From: Flavobacterium zhairuonense
GTDB taxonomy: Bacteria > Bacteroidota > Bacteroidia > Flavobacteriales > Flavobacteriaceae
Reading direction: 5' to 3'
Length of the DNA: 64,000 nucleotides
Assembly: GCF_004352915.1 (NCBI RefSeq)
Contig: NZ_SJSY01000066.1
Location: 1-64,000, forward strand
Positions 18,032-26,520 of this stretch are shown piece by piece. Both the position numbers and the translations under genes were made by a program. Numbering within the stretch: the first letter of the stretch is position 1; every line of letters begins with the position of its first letter. The notes beneath the pieces are model-generated. The model had not been told where the DNA came from. It worked only from the letters and a program-made list of their open reading frames with translations, and did no database searches.

Positions 18032-19042
18032 TTAATAAGAAAGTGTAGGCCATCCTGATGACCATGTAAAATATACAATTTCTAGTTTTGGATTTCCGCT
18101 ATCGGCTCCGTCATAATAATGAACAGATCCTTTTTGGGTTCCGGTAATTCTTGATAAATGTCCAGGACCTATATAGTTTCCTTGAGTTGCTAAAACTGTT
18201 GTGCCTCCACCATTTGTTAAAGCTACTCCGTTTTTATCCAGATAAGGTCCATATACATTTGTTGAGCGTCCAACTACAATGTAATAAGTGCTATTAACAC
18301 CGTTACAGCAAGTACCTCTGTTTACAAACATATAATAGTAACTGCCTTCTTTGATCAAACAAGGAGCTTCCCAAGATGCGCTGTTTCCGCCAGCAACGAT
18401 TGTTCTTGTTGCACTAGGTTTTCCTGTTGAAACGTTTATTGGAACAACTCCAATTCCGGCATGCCAAGAACCATAAGCCATGTAAACATTACTTCCGTCA
18501 ACTAAAATTGAAGGATCTATTGCATTTACATCTGAAGCTGAAGAAGAAGAAACTACAACGCCTCTGTCTGTCCAAGTTGTTCCTGCGCTTTGAGAAATTG
18601 CCGGTGTAGTTACCAATCCAATGGCTGAAGTCGCTGATCCAAAAGTGGAGCAAGAATAATACATGTTCCAACGATTGTTAAACCAAGCTACATCTGGCGC
18701 CCAAAATGTTTTGGTAAAGCCTGGAACATATCCTGCAATCCAGCTTGGCGTTGATGAAAACACTGATGTTCCCCAAGTCCAACTTGTTAAATTTGTTGAA
18801 TATGTCATCGGAATATTATCGCCTGTTGTGAAAACATAATAATTGACGCCGCTTTTTACAATTGTGCTGGGGTCATGTGAGGCAACTGTTCCTGTAACTG
18901 TTTTTGCTGTTAAATTTTTTACCTGAGAATTTTGAGTTTCTACAACTGCAGATGCCTCATCATTCGAAGGGATTATAGTATCTTCATTTTGACAACTTCC
19001 TAATAATAATGCTAATAAAACCAAACTTGTAATTGTTTTCAT
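18032..19042 (-). CDS. GH43 endo-arabinanase-like lipoprotein, first enzyme after susD
   Basis: This 336-residue lipoprotein has Cys17 in LLGSCQNED. The acidic residues right after the Cys resemble the lipoprotein surface-export signal of Bacteroidetes. GH43 triad residues are D57 (ASHDPSTIV), D176 (NAIDPSILV) and E225 (SWEAPCLI). The GSWHAGIGVV and TCCNG segments are typical of the arabinanase branch. As the enzyme gene next to susD it is the best candidate for the initial cell-surface attack on polymeric arabinan, producing oligosaccharides for the SusC/SusD importer. Confidence 0.9.
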   Translation of the reverse strand: MKTITSLVLLALLLGSCQNEDTIIPSNDEASAVVETQNSQVKNLTAKTVTGTVASHDPSTIVKSGVNYYVFTTGDNIPMTYSTNLTSWTWGTSVFSSTPSWIAGYVPGFTKTFWAPDVAWFNNRWNMYYSCSTFGSATSAIGLVTTPAISQSAGTTWTDRGVVVSSSSASDVNAIDPSILVDGSNVYMAYGSWHAGIGVVPINVSTGKPSATRTIVAGGNSASWEAPCLIKEGSYYYMFVNRGTCCNGVNSTYYIVVGRSTNVYGPYLDKNGVALTNGGGTTVLATQGNYIGPGHLSRITGTQKGSVHYYDGADSGNPKLEIVYFTWSSGWPTLSY

Positions 19043-19106
19043 TTGTAATAATTTTAGTAAATGTTAATAATTTAATCTCTCTATAATCTCATTCTCTTTT
19101 AAAGAT

Positions 19107-19147
19107 AATATCACATGGCAGCTTTTTTTAACCTGCCATATGATATT
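19107..19147 (-). other. Hairpin between susD and the first GH43 gene
   Basis: Imperfect 15-bp arms (AATATCACATGGCAG and CTGCCATATGATATT) flank an A/T-rich loop in the 194-base gap. There is no T tract after the stem in the minus direction, so it looks more like a message-processing or attenuation structure than a plain terminator. Such a structure could explain higher susCD than enzyme expression. Confidence 0.55.
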
Positions 19148-19236
19148 AGGTATTCTAACTAATTCAAAACATTATTTAGTCGCAGTTTTCAGTCTCGGTC
19201 TCAGTTGATACTGTGACTGAAAACTGCAAACTATTT

Positions 19237-20799
19237 TTAATAACTGTCATTTTGTTTTGTTCCCGGATTGTTATCCATTTCCAATTGTGGAATTGGGAAA
19301 TATTCTCTTCCTGGCGCATATGAATTAAACTCAGCGTCTCTTGATTTCAACCAAGCCAATTTAGTAGCATCCTGAAGCCAGCCCCAACGACGGATATCGT
19401 CAAAACGGTGTCCTTCAAGAGGGAATTCCAAGAATCTTTCGTGACCAATCTGATCTCTCATTTGAGCTTGATTCATTCCTGGTTTTGCAGTTGCTAAATC
19501 AGGCAAGTTTACTCTGTTTCTTACCATTTGAATGTAAGTGTAAGCTCCCGGAGTATCTCCTGTTTCGTTTAAACATTCTGCATACATCAATAAAATATCA
19601 GCATATCTTAACAAACGCTCGTTGATTCCTGATCTCCAATCATATTCATCGGCAAATTGACCATCTGAGTTTTGATATTTTCTGCAGAATAAATCATTTA
19701 AATCGGCTGGACTTGTTGCGTAAAAAGTCGCAAAATCTTTGCCGTATAATTGCATTCCGCCTGGTTTGTTATAGAAAATTGTAGCATCTAAACGAGGATC
19801 TACAGCATTTGTTTTTGTTTTTTCTTGCTGATATTCATTAAATAATGCCCATGAAGGTTGAACGTCTGTCCATCCAAAAGCTCTTGGCGCATACGTAATT
19901 GCACGTGCAGATGTTTTTCCCCAACCTGACGCTGGCGCACCTCCCCATCCTAAGTCAACTCCACCGGCATCTCTACTGAATTGTACTTCAAAAAGAGACT
20001 CAGAATTGTTTTCATTTGCTGTAGTAAAGTTGTCACGATAGTTTGAAACTAAAGAGTAAACTCCTAAATCAATTACTTGTTTGAATGTTGTTTTAGCATT
20101 TGCAAAATCTTTAGTAAACAAATAGGCTTTTCCTAAATATCCTAAAGCAGCTCCTTTTGTAGCGCGTCCTTTTTGACCTTTATCAATTCCTGTAATGGCA
20201 TCGTAGGATGTTGGAAGCAATTCTGCAGCAGCTTTAAAATCAGCTATAACTTGAGCCCATCCTTCAGCTTCTGTTTTTTGTGGAGTGTAAAGTTTGATTT
20301 CTGTTGGCAACGGAACATTTTTAAACATGTTTACTGCGTGGAAGAAATATAAACCTCTTAAAAAATAAGCTTGTCCTAAAATTCTGTTTTTAAGCGCTGC
20401 ATCTTCAAATTGTATCTCTGGAACATTTGTCAAAACTTGATTTGCACGGTAAATTCCTTGATAATACGTTTCAAAAGCCCATCCATAAATTGCAGGATCT
20501 GTAGGGTTTGAGTTGAAACGACCTACATTGTACATTGCTCCCCAAGGGCTATTACTGCGAGTATCATCACCTTTTAAGTCTAAAAGCAAAGGCGTGCTTC
20601 TCATATACGTCCCATCAGTAAGCAAACTTCCATAAGCGGCGTTTACTCCTTCGATTGCATCTTGATCTGTTTTCCAAAATGAACCTGCAGTTTCAACGTT
20701 AGGATCCACTTGGTTCAAGTCTTCATTATCAACGCAGCTTGTGGTTACAAGTGCCAATGAAAAGAAAACTGTTATATAATTAAATACTTTATATTTCAT
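19237..20799 (-). CDS. SusD/RagB-family glycan-binding lipoprotein
   Basis: This 520-residue outer-surface lipoprotein (Cys22 in VTTSCVDNED) forms the lid of the SusCD importer and captures oligosaccharides. TPR-like helices include AALKNRILGQAYFLRGLYFF and ALGYLGKAYLF. The C-terminal RYADILLMYAECLNETG and HERFLEFPLEGHRFDDIRRW are hallmark RagB/SusD signatures. It starts 28 bases after the susC stop. The adjoining arabinanase genes point to arabinan oligosaccharides as ligand, but the binding residues cannot be read from sequence alone. Confidence 0.95.
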   Translation of the reverse strand: MKYKVFNYITVFFSLALVTTSCVDNEDLNQVDPNVETAGSFWKTDQDAIEGVNAAYGSLLTDGTYMRSTPLLLDLKGDDTRSNSPWGAMYNVGRFNSNPTDPAIYGWAFETYYQGIYRANQVLTNVPEIQFEDAALKNRILGQAYFLRGLYFFHAVNMFKNVPLPTEIKLYTPQKTEAEGWAQVIADFKAAAELLPTSYDAITGIDKGQKGRATKGAALGYLGKAYLFTKDFANAKTTFKQVIDLGVYSLVSNYRDNFTTANENNSESLFEVQFSRDAGGVDLGWGGAPASGWGKTSARAITYAPRAFGWTDVQPSWALFNEYQQEKTKTNAVDPRLDATIFYNKPGGMQLYGKDFATFYATSPADLNDLFCRKYQNSDGQFADEYDWRSGINERLLRYADILLMYAECLNETGDTPGAYTYIQMVRNRVNLPDLATAKPGMNQAQMRDQIGHERFLEFPLEGHRFDDIRRWGWLQDATKLAWLKSRDAEFNSYAPGREYFPIPQLEMDNNPGTKQNDSY

Positions 20800-20827
20800 T
20801 TTAATTCGTTTTAATGGTTAGGATAGA

Positions 20828-23800
20828 TTAAAAAGTTACTTCAACACCCAAAGAAATTGTTCTTGGATTTGGGAATGATCCAGCGTCATATCCTCTAGAA
20901 AATAATCCGTCATTGTAATTAAAATCTGGATCGTAACCTCTGTATTTGCTGATGATCCATAAATTTTGACCATTTACATATACTTTCGCTCTTTGAATAA
21001 ACAAATCTTTTGGCATTGGAATTGAATACCCAATTTCCAATGTCTGCAATTTGATATAATCACCACTTTCAATAAATCTGTCAGAATCTCTTGCGTTTCC
21101 GTTTGGATCTCCAATAATTGGACGAGGAACGTTTGTATTTGTATTTGTTGGTGTCCAGTAATTCAATGCATCCACACTATGGTTTCCATATTGCTCTGTC
21201 ATTAAATTACGATACAATCCGTTGAATACTTTGTTTCCTCCTGAACCTTGCCAGAACATAGAGAAATCCCAATTTTTATAATTTGCACCAAAATTGATTC
21301 CGTAGCTGTATTTCGGAATTGAAACTCCCATAAACTTTCTATCAGCATCAGTAATCTGACCGTCACCGTTTAAATCAGCGAATTTAAGATCTCCAACACC
21401 CGCATTAGTCTGAGTAGGTGATGAAGCTAAGTCAGCAGCATTTTGGAAAATTCCAGCAACTTGATACGTATAAAGTTCTCCGATGGATCTTCCAACCTCT
21501 GTTTTAGATGCGGCTCCATAAATTGGATTTCCGTCAAGACCAATTTGTAAAACCTCATTTTTCAAGGTTCCTAAGTTTGCCGAAATATTGTATTTAAACT
21601 CGTGGTGATTGTTGTTGTACGTTGCTGTAAACTCAAAACCGCTGTTTTTAACCGCACCTGCATTTGTTGTAATACTTGCTGGGAATGCTCCTGTAGAATA
21701 TGGCAACGGAACTCCAATCAATAAATCTGTTGATTTTTTCTGATAGTATTCAGCTGTAATCTGTAAATCGTTATCTAAGAATCCAAGTTCAACAGCAACG
21801 TTTGAAGTAGCTGTTTTTTCCCAGTGAACATTTGGGTCAATAGCGCTTACAACTGTTGTTCCTGGTGCTAATTGGTTGTTAAAATCATATCCTGCAAAAG
21901 CATTGATTGTTGGTGAATAGGCATAAACTCCAAGCGTATTGTTTCCTAATTCTCCGTAACCTCCTCTAAATTTGATGGTATTAAACCAATCTGGTAAATG
22001 GATGAATTTCTCGTTGCTTAATTTCCAAGCTCCAGAGAAAGAGTAGAAATTTGCTGTATTGTTGTCTTCGCTAAAAAGTGATGTTTTATCTTGTCTGAAG
22101 TTTCCAGTAATGAAATAACGATCATCATAAGAATAGTTCAAACGGCTTAAGTAAGAGATATTTGTAAGCGTATTTTTGTATTCACCAGCACTTGTAGCAT
22201 CAGCATACTGAATTTGGCTGATTTCTCCAGGCGTATATCCAACACCTCTTGACCAATGTCTGTAGTAATCATTTCTTTCTTGAATCCATCCTCCTAAAGC
22301 ATCGATTTTATGTTTGTCTAAAGTAATTTCGTAAGTCAATAAGTTGTTTACGAAAGTTCTTTGTTGGTTTCCGTTGTCAACATCTAAAGAAGCTTCATCA
22401 TTTGTAGTAATATAATACCATCCTAAATCACTTGGCGGAATGAATTTTCTGTTTTGGAAATCTAATCTATCGTAGCTTAAATCTAATTTATATTTTAAGC
22501 CTTTGATGATTTCAAGTTCTCCCCAAATATCTCCAATAAAACGGCTTCTTTGACCATTGTTGGTAATCAAGTTATTGTAACCAATAACGTTCATAGAGAT
22601 TGCTCTCTGCGTTAAGTTGTCAGTTCCACCGTAACCACCAAGTCTGTTAGAATCATAAACTGGCATTGTTGGAACAGCTCCTAACAAATCAACAATTGCT
22701 GATTCTCCGCCGTTGTATTCATTAAAGTTTTCTTTATCAGATTTTGTATATCCAATTTTTGAACCGTATCTGAATTTTCCTTTTTTACCATATAAATTCA
22801 AATTCATAGAATATCTCTCGTAATCCTGAGGCGAATTCAAATAACTTGTGTTTTTGAAATAATCAGTATTTAAGTTATAGCCTAAAGTTTCAGCTCCTCC
22901 GCTAAAAGTAAGCGAGTGATTTTGAACTAGACCTGTCTGAAAAGCTTCTTTTTGCCAATTTGTATCAACATTTTTAATATACGAAGGGCTGTTTGGATCA
23001 TTTCCTGGCGCAATTCCTAATCCTGCATTTTGCTCAGCAGCCGAAGTGATTTTTTGATACCCTACACGGTCCGTTACATCCCATGTTTTAGCTACGTTCT
23101 GAAAACCTACAAGCGATTTATATTTAATGTCTAGTTTACCTGCTTTACCTTTTTTAGTAGTAATAATTACAACACCATTTGCTCCTTGAACACCGTAAAT
23201 AGCCGCTGCAGAGGCATCTTTTAAAACCTGCATCGATTCGATATCTCCTGGTGCAAAATCATTTGGGCTTGATACAATCATTCCGTCAATAACAAAAAGC
23301 GGGTTATTATTTGTAAACGAATTGATACCTCTAATCTTCACATTTACAAATCCTCCAGGCTCTCCAGACGATTGTACTGTTACACCGGCAACTTGTCCTT
23401 GAAGCATTTTTGCAGGATCATACGTTACTGTTTTCTTAGCCGCTTCCATATCTACTACACCAATCGAACCTGTAAGGTCTCCTTTCTTTTGTGTACCGTA
23501 TCCTACAACTACTACTTCGTTAAGTTTGTTTGTATCTTCTCCTAATTCAAGATCAATTTTTGATTGATTTCCTACTGTGATTTCTTTATTCTGAAATCCT
23601 ATAAATGAAAAAACTAAAACATCACCTTGAGATGCTTTAATCGAATACTCTCCGTCAAAACCGGTTGTGGTAACGGTTTTGGTTCCTTTAATCATAATAT
23701 TAACACCCGGCAAAGGCAGTTTGTCCTGAGCCGAGGTAACAACTCCGCTAATCGTTTTGCCTTGAGCCGACATTTGATTAACAGAAAAAAGCAGCATTAC

Positions 23801-23872
23801 TAATGCTAAAATCCATTCTTTTTTTGGCAACAAAAAGTTGCAATAAAAAAATAATCGTTGGTTTGTTATCAT
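20828..23872 (-). CDS. SusC/RagA-family TonB-linked outer membrane transporter
   Basis: This 1014-residue protein imports oligosaccharides across the outer membrane using TonB energy. After the signal peptide (ending near MSAQ, residue 37) comes a carboxypeptidase-regulatory-like domain at about 38-110. Next are the SusC hallmark EVVVVGYGTQKKGDLTGS (about 119-136), the plug with VYGVQGANGVVIITTKKGK-type sequence near 227, and a long TonB-dependent beta barrel ending in an aromatic-rich strand (GVEVTF). The ATG at 23872 gives 18 residues before the hydrophobic signal core, and a later start is possible. It is the first gene of the arabinan locus, with three AraR-type sites upstream. Confidence 0.96.
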   Translation of the reverse strand: MITNQRLFFYCNFLLPKKEWILALVMLLFSVNQMSAQGKTISGVVTSAQDKLPLPGVNIMIKGTKTVTTTGFDGEYSIKASQGDVLVFSFIGFQNKEITVGNQSKIDLELGEDTNKLNEVVVVGYGTQKKGDLTGSIGVVDMEAAKKTVTYDPAKMLQGQVAGVTVQSSGEPGGFVNVKIRGINSFTNNNPLFVIDGMIVSSPNDFAPGDIESMQVLKDASAAAIYGVQGANGVVIITTKKGKAGKLDIKYKSLVGFQNVAKTWDVTDRVGYQKITSAAEQNAGLGIAPGNDPNSPSYIKNVDTNWQKEAFQTGLVQNHSLTFSGGAETLGYNLNTDYFKNTSYLNSPQDYERYSMNLNLYGKKGKFRYGSKIGYTKSDKENFNEYNGGESAIVDLLGAVPTMPVYDSNRLGGYGGTDNLTQRAISMNVIGYNNLITNNGQRSRFIGDIWGELEIIKGLKYKLDLSYDRLDFQNRKFIPPSDLGWYYITTNDEASLDVDNGNQQRTFVNNLLTYEITLDKHKIDALGGWIQERNDYYRHWSRGVGYTPGEISQIQYADATSAGEYKNTLTNISYLSRLNYSYDDRYFITGNFRQDKTSLFSEDNNTANFYSFSGAWKLSNEKFIHLPDWFNTIKFRGGYGELGNNTLGVYAYSPTINAFAGYDFNNQLAPGTTVVSAIDPNVHWEKTATSNVAVELGFLDNDLQITAEYYQKKSTDLLIGVPLPYSTGAFPASITTNAGAVKNSGFEFTATYNNNHHEFKYNISANLGTLKNEVLQIGLDGNPIYGAASKTEVGRSIGELYTYQVAGIFQNAADLASSPTQTNAGVGDLKFADLNGDGQITDADRKFMGVSIPKYSYGINFGANYKNWDFSMFWQGSGGNKVFNGLYRNLMTEQYGNHSVDALNYWTPTNTNTNVPRPIIGDPNGNARDSDRFIESGDYIKLQTLEIGYSIPMPKDLFIQRAKVYVNGQNLWIISKYRGYDPDFNYNDGLFSRGYDAGSFPNPRTISLGVEVTF

Positions 23873-23904
23873 AAGGTTTAATTAAGTTGGTTAGTGTATA
23901 ATTA

Positions 23905-23925
23905 TAAGTGTTAATTTTACATTTG
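23905..23925. promoter_or_regulatory. Predicted AraR operator, susC-proximal
   Basis: AAGTGT and ACATTT half-sites flank TAATTTT, 33 bases upstream of the susC ATG. A protein bound here would block the leader or early elongation. Confidence 0.7.
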
Positions 23926-24002
23926 TAAATTTAACTAAAAAAAAACCTCAAAAACAAATTAATATCATAAAAAAAACGCTTAAAAAAAATACATATCATA
24001 AA

Positions 24003-24024
24003 TTAAGTGTGAAATACACATTAA
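24003..24024. promoter_or_regulatory. Predicted AraR operator, susC middle site
   Basis: TTAAGTGT and CACATTAA face each other across GAAATA. It is nearly identical in form to the site before araR at 24353. Confidence 0.75.
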
Positions 24025-24067
24025 TAAATCGATGTTTTTTTCAAAAAAAAGACCTTTTTTGAAAGTT

Positions 24068-24090
24068 ATTTGTGTAAAATATACACTTTT
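24068..24090. promoter_or_regulatory. Predicted AraR operator, susC distal site
   Basis: TTTGTGT and ACACTTTT flank AAAATAT. The left half-site is weaker (GTGT without the AA), but the ACACTT half is intact. It lies 44 bases from the end of the middle site, close to four helical turns. Confidence 0.6.
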
Positions 24091-24352
24091 TATCAAAAAG
24101 CTTCTTTTTAAGCAAAAAATCGGCTTTTGAAAAAAAAATATAAATAGGCTGTTTTAGAATAATTTGAAGGTCAAAAAAAATTTTATTTGTAAATAAAATC
24201 CTGTTTATCGAGCGGCTTTTTTATATGGAAATGTTCTTATTTAGAAAAAAAGAGTTTATTTTTGTTTCGAAAACGTTTGAAAATGACAAAACAAGCGTCA
24301 GATTTAAAATTCGTCTCCTTTTTTTAACTTCCTTTTTTGATAATTTTTTGTT

Positions 24353-24374
24353 TTAAGTGTAAAATCTACATTAA
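24353..24374. promoter_or_regulatory. Predicted AraR operator before araR
   Basis: TTAAGTGT and TACATTAA flank AAAATC, 55 bases before the araR ATG and about 28 bases before the TATATTTA -7 candidate. This placement covers or adjoins the -33 region and predicts autoregulation. Confidence 0.75.
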
Positions 24375-24428
24375 TAAATTATGAAACGTATTAGGAAGTT
24401 TATATATTTACAATCAAAATATTGATTT

Positions 24429-25118
24429 ATGCTAAACAGTTATAGCTCTGCCGATAAAGCGTTATTAGCAGTAGATTGTATCATTTTTGGTTTCGACAAT
24501 CAGGGTTTGAAAATACTTTTGATCAAAAGAGACTTTGAGCCAGAAAAGGGCAAATGGTCTTTGATTGGAGGATTTTTGAAACGTGACGAAGTACTGGACA
24601 ATGCCGCGATTAGAATTTTAAATACATACACAGGTTTAAACGACATTTATATGGAGCAGCTTTATGCCTACTCTGAAATTGATCGTGACCCTGTCGAAAG
24701 AACTATTTCAGTTTCTTATTATGCTTTGATTAATATCGAAAATCATAATGCCGAACTGATCAAAAATTATCATGCACAATGGTTTAGTATTACCGATGCG
24801 CCAAACTTGATTTTTGACCACAATGAAATGGTGGAACACGCTATCAGAAGATTACGTTATAGAACTTCAATAAAACCAATCGGATTCGAATTGCTTCCTG
24901 AAAAATTCACCATGCGCCAGTTATTAGAATTGTATGAAGCAATCCTGAGCAAAGAATTGGACAAACGAAACTTTATCAGCAAAATCAACTCATTGGGAAT
25001 TCTGAATAAACTAGATGAAAAAGATATGGGCTCTTCTCGAAAAGGTTCTTATCTGTACACTTTCAACAAAGAAAAATATGAAGAAAAATTACTCAACGAT
25101 TTTGTTCTGAATTTATAA
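24429..25118 (+). CDS. araR: Nudix-fold transcriptional regulator of L-arabinose use
   Basis: This 229-residue protein has a Nudix-like N-terminal domain (about 10-150) and a C-terminal winged-helix region (about 150-229, with FTMRQLLELYEAIL and SSRKGSYLYTF). The Nudix box at 48-70 is degenerate. Gly48, Glu54 and Arg62 remain, but the catalytic REUxEE glutamates are replaced (RILNTYTGL), so hydrolysis is not expected. The Bacteroides thetaiotaomicron AraR is a regulator of this type that is released from DNA by L-arabinose. The location divergent to susC, the nearby transaldolase and the shared palindromes fit the same role. Confidence 0.88.
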   Translation: MLNSYSSADKALLAVDCIIFGFDNQGLKILLIKRDFEPEKGKWSLIGGFLKRDEVLDNAAIRILNTYTGLNDIYMEQLYAYSEIDRDPVERTISVSYYALINIENHNAELIKNYHAQWFSITDAPNLIFDHNEMVEHAIRRLRYRTSIKPIGFELLPEKFTMRQLLELYEAILSKELDKRNFISKINSLGILNKLDEKDMGSSRKGSYLYTFNKEKYEEKLLNDFVLNL

Positions 25119-25126
25119 AAAAGTTT

Positions 25127-25189
25127 AGCCAAAGATTTCACAGATTAAAATGATTAAAAAATCTGTGTTAATCCGTGTAATCTGTGGCT
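25127..25189. repeat. Inverted repeat, CCACAGATTAA family, copy 1
   Basis: AGCC-AAAGATTTCACAGATTA faces TAATCCGTGTAATCTGTGGCT, immediately after araR. A closely related copy is at 25286, so the terminator at 25201 is bracketed by two copies of this element. Confidence 0.75.
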
Positions 25190-25200
25190 GAAAAAAAACA

Positions 25201-25233
25201 AAACCCTGAAAGCCACAAACTTTCAGGGTTTTT
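25201..25233. terminator. Bidirectional terminator between araR and transaldolase
   Basis: Perfect 12-bp arms (AAACCCTGAAAG and CTTTCAGGGTTT) enclose a 7-base loop, with a T tract to the right and an A tract to the left. It serves the convergent araR and transaldolase genes. Confidence 0.88.
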
Positions 25234-25285
25234 ACTTCAATAAAACTACTATTAAAAAACTAAACAAATTTTCTTTTTATTCTTT

Positions 25286-25338
25286 GCCACAGATTAAAAG
25301 GATTTTAAAAATCTGTGTTAATCTGTGAAATCTGTGGC
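25286..25338. repeat. Inverted repeat, CCACAGATTAA family, copy 2
   Basis: GCCACAGATTAAAAGGATTT on the left pairs with the region ending in AATCTGTGAAATCTGTGGC. It lies just beyond the transaldolase stop. Confidence 0.75.
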
Positions 25339-25356
25339 TAAACTTTCAAATAAATA

Positions 25357-26013
25357 TTAGCTATTCCCTTTTTGGTAATCTGCTAAAAATTGTGCTAAAC
25401 CAATGTCTGTCAACGGATGTTTCAACAAACCTTCAATCGCGCTTAATGGTCCAGTGATAACATCAGATCCAATTTTTGCACAATTGATAATGTGCATTAC
25501 GTTGCGAACTGAAGCGGCAAGAATTTGAGTTTCAAATCCAAAATTGTCATAAATCAATCTGATTTCTTCAATTAAATTCATTCCGTCTGTCGAAATATCA
25601 TCAAGGCGTCCAATAAATGGCGAAACATAAGTTGCGCCCGCTTTGGCCGCCAATAAAGCCTGACCCGAAGAAAACACTAAAGTACAGTTGGTTCTGATTC
25701 CTTTATTCGAAAAATATTTGATTGCTTTTACACCATCTTTTATCATCGGAATTTTCACTACAATCTGAGGATGCAAAGCCGCCAATTTTTCACCTTCGGC
25801 AATCATGCCTTCAAAATCAGTCGAAATTACCTCAGCACTTACATCTCCATCTACCAATTCGCAGATTTTCACATAATGATCCAAAATATTCTGTGCTCCT
25901 GTAATACCTTCTTTTGCCATTAATGACGGATTTGTGGTTACACCATCTAAAACGCCTAAATCATTGGCTTCTTTAATATCTTTTAAATTTGCTGTATCTA
26001 TAAAAAATTTCAT
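25357..26013 (-). CDS. Transaldolase, small TalC/MipB type
   Basis: This 218-residue class I aldolase of the short transaldolase/fructose-6-phosphate aldolase group forms a Schiff base through K87 (IVVKIPM). Other motifs are GVTTNPSL (about 24-31), SPFIGRLDD and ASVRNVMH. In this setting it would carry pentose phosphates derived from arabinose through the non-oxidative pentose phosphate pathway. Transaldolase and fructose-6-phosphate aldolase cannot be told apart securely by eye. An AraR-type palindrome lies 148 bases upstream, tying its expression to arabinose. No transketolase partner is present in the window. Confidence 0.93.
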   Translation of the reverse strand: MKFFIDTANLKDIKEANDLGVLDGVTTNPSLMAKEGITGAQNILDHYVKICELVDGDVSAEVISTDFEGMIAEGEKLAALHPQIVVKIPMIKDGVKAIKYFSNKGIRTNCTLVFSSGQALLAAKAGATYVSPFIGRLDDISTDGMNLIEEIRLIYDNFGFETQILAASVRNVMHIINCAKIGSDVITGPLSAIEGLLKHPLTDIGLAQFLADYQKGNS

Positions 26014-26160
26014 TTCTCTGTTTTTTGGTTGGTTATAATTATTTTCTGTGCAGCTATTTTTATTAGAAAATCCGGAATTTCAAATAAAATAACTGGCCTT
26101 AAAATGTTTCTTTTGCAAAATTTCGGAAGAAAATCATTCTGTCAAAATGAAACAAATAAA

Positions 26161-26181
26161 TAAGTGTAAAATTTACATTTA
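26161..26181. promoter_or_regulatory. Predicted AraR operator of the transaldolase gene
   Basis: AAGTGTAAA and TTTACATTT form an almost perfect palindrome. An overlapping palindrome (TACATTT AC AAATGTA, 26174-26189) extends it, so two dimers might bind side by side. Confidence 0.75.
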
Positions 26182-26327
26182 CAAATGTATGTAAAATAAT
26201 TCCACAAAAACAAAAAAAATTTTTCCTTATTTTTTTAATTAAAAAAGCGATGATTTAGCAAGCAAAAAGAAAATTGCTTGAAATAAAAACACAGAAAAGA
26301 TAAAATTGTCTTTTGTGAAAAATTATT

Positions 26328-26489
26328 TTTAAACACATAGAAACATAGATTTTTTCTCTCTTGATCTAAAGAATAAAGAAAAGAAACTAATTTCTTCACA
26401 CATAGCCAAAAAAGTATTTCTATGTTTATTTATGCAAGTGAAACGCCTTTTTTACAAAGCAACATAAGCTATGTGTCTATGTGTTTAAA
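26328..26489. repeat. Inverted repeat, ACACATAGAAACATAG family
   Basis: A 21-base left arm (26328-26348, containing AACACATAGAAACATAG) and right arm (26469-26489, containing CTATGTGTCTATGTGTT) match with one mismatch, about 120 bases apart. The enclosed sequence shows no gene. Confidence 0.8.
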
Positions 26490-26520
26490 CAATTGTAGGC
26501 AAAGGTTGTTTAGCAAAACT

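Larger units (their letters stand above)
23873..24428. promoter_or_regulatory. Divergent control region between susC and araR
   Basis: This 556-base, very AT-rich gap contains no gene. It holds four AraR-type palindromes: three grouped on the susC side (23905, 24003, 24068) and one just before araR (24353). A possible araR -7 element, TATATTTA, lies at 24403-24410. Long A and T runs elsewhere look like flexible or bent DNA. Confidence 0.8.
26014..26520. other. Gene-free region holding an AraR site and a large inverted repeat
   Basis: This 507-base gap between the transaldolase and the GntR-type regulator contains the operator at 26161 and an inverted repeat with arms at 26328 and 26469. I see no conserved reading frame. 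The rest is AT-rich sequence with long A runs. Confidence 0.7.

Noticed and set aside
24068..24090. Counting this weak half-site as noise
   Set aside because: The right half is exact and it lies near two better sites, so it was kept as an operator with lower confidence.
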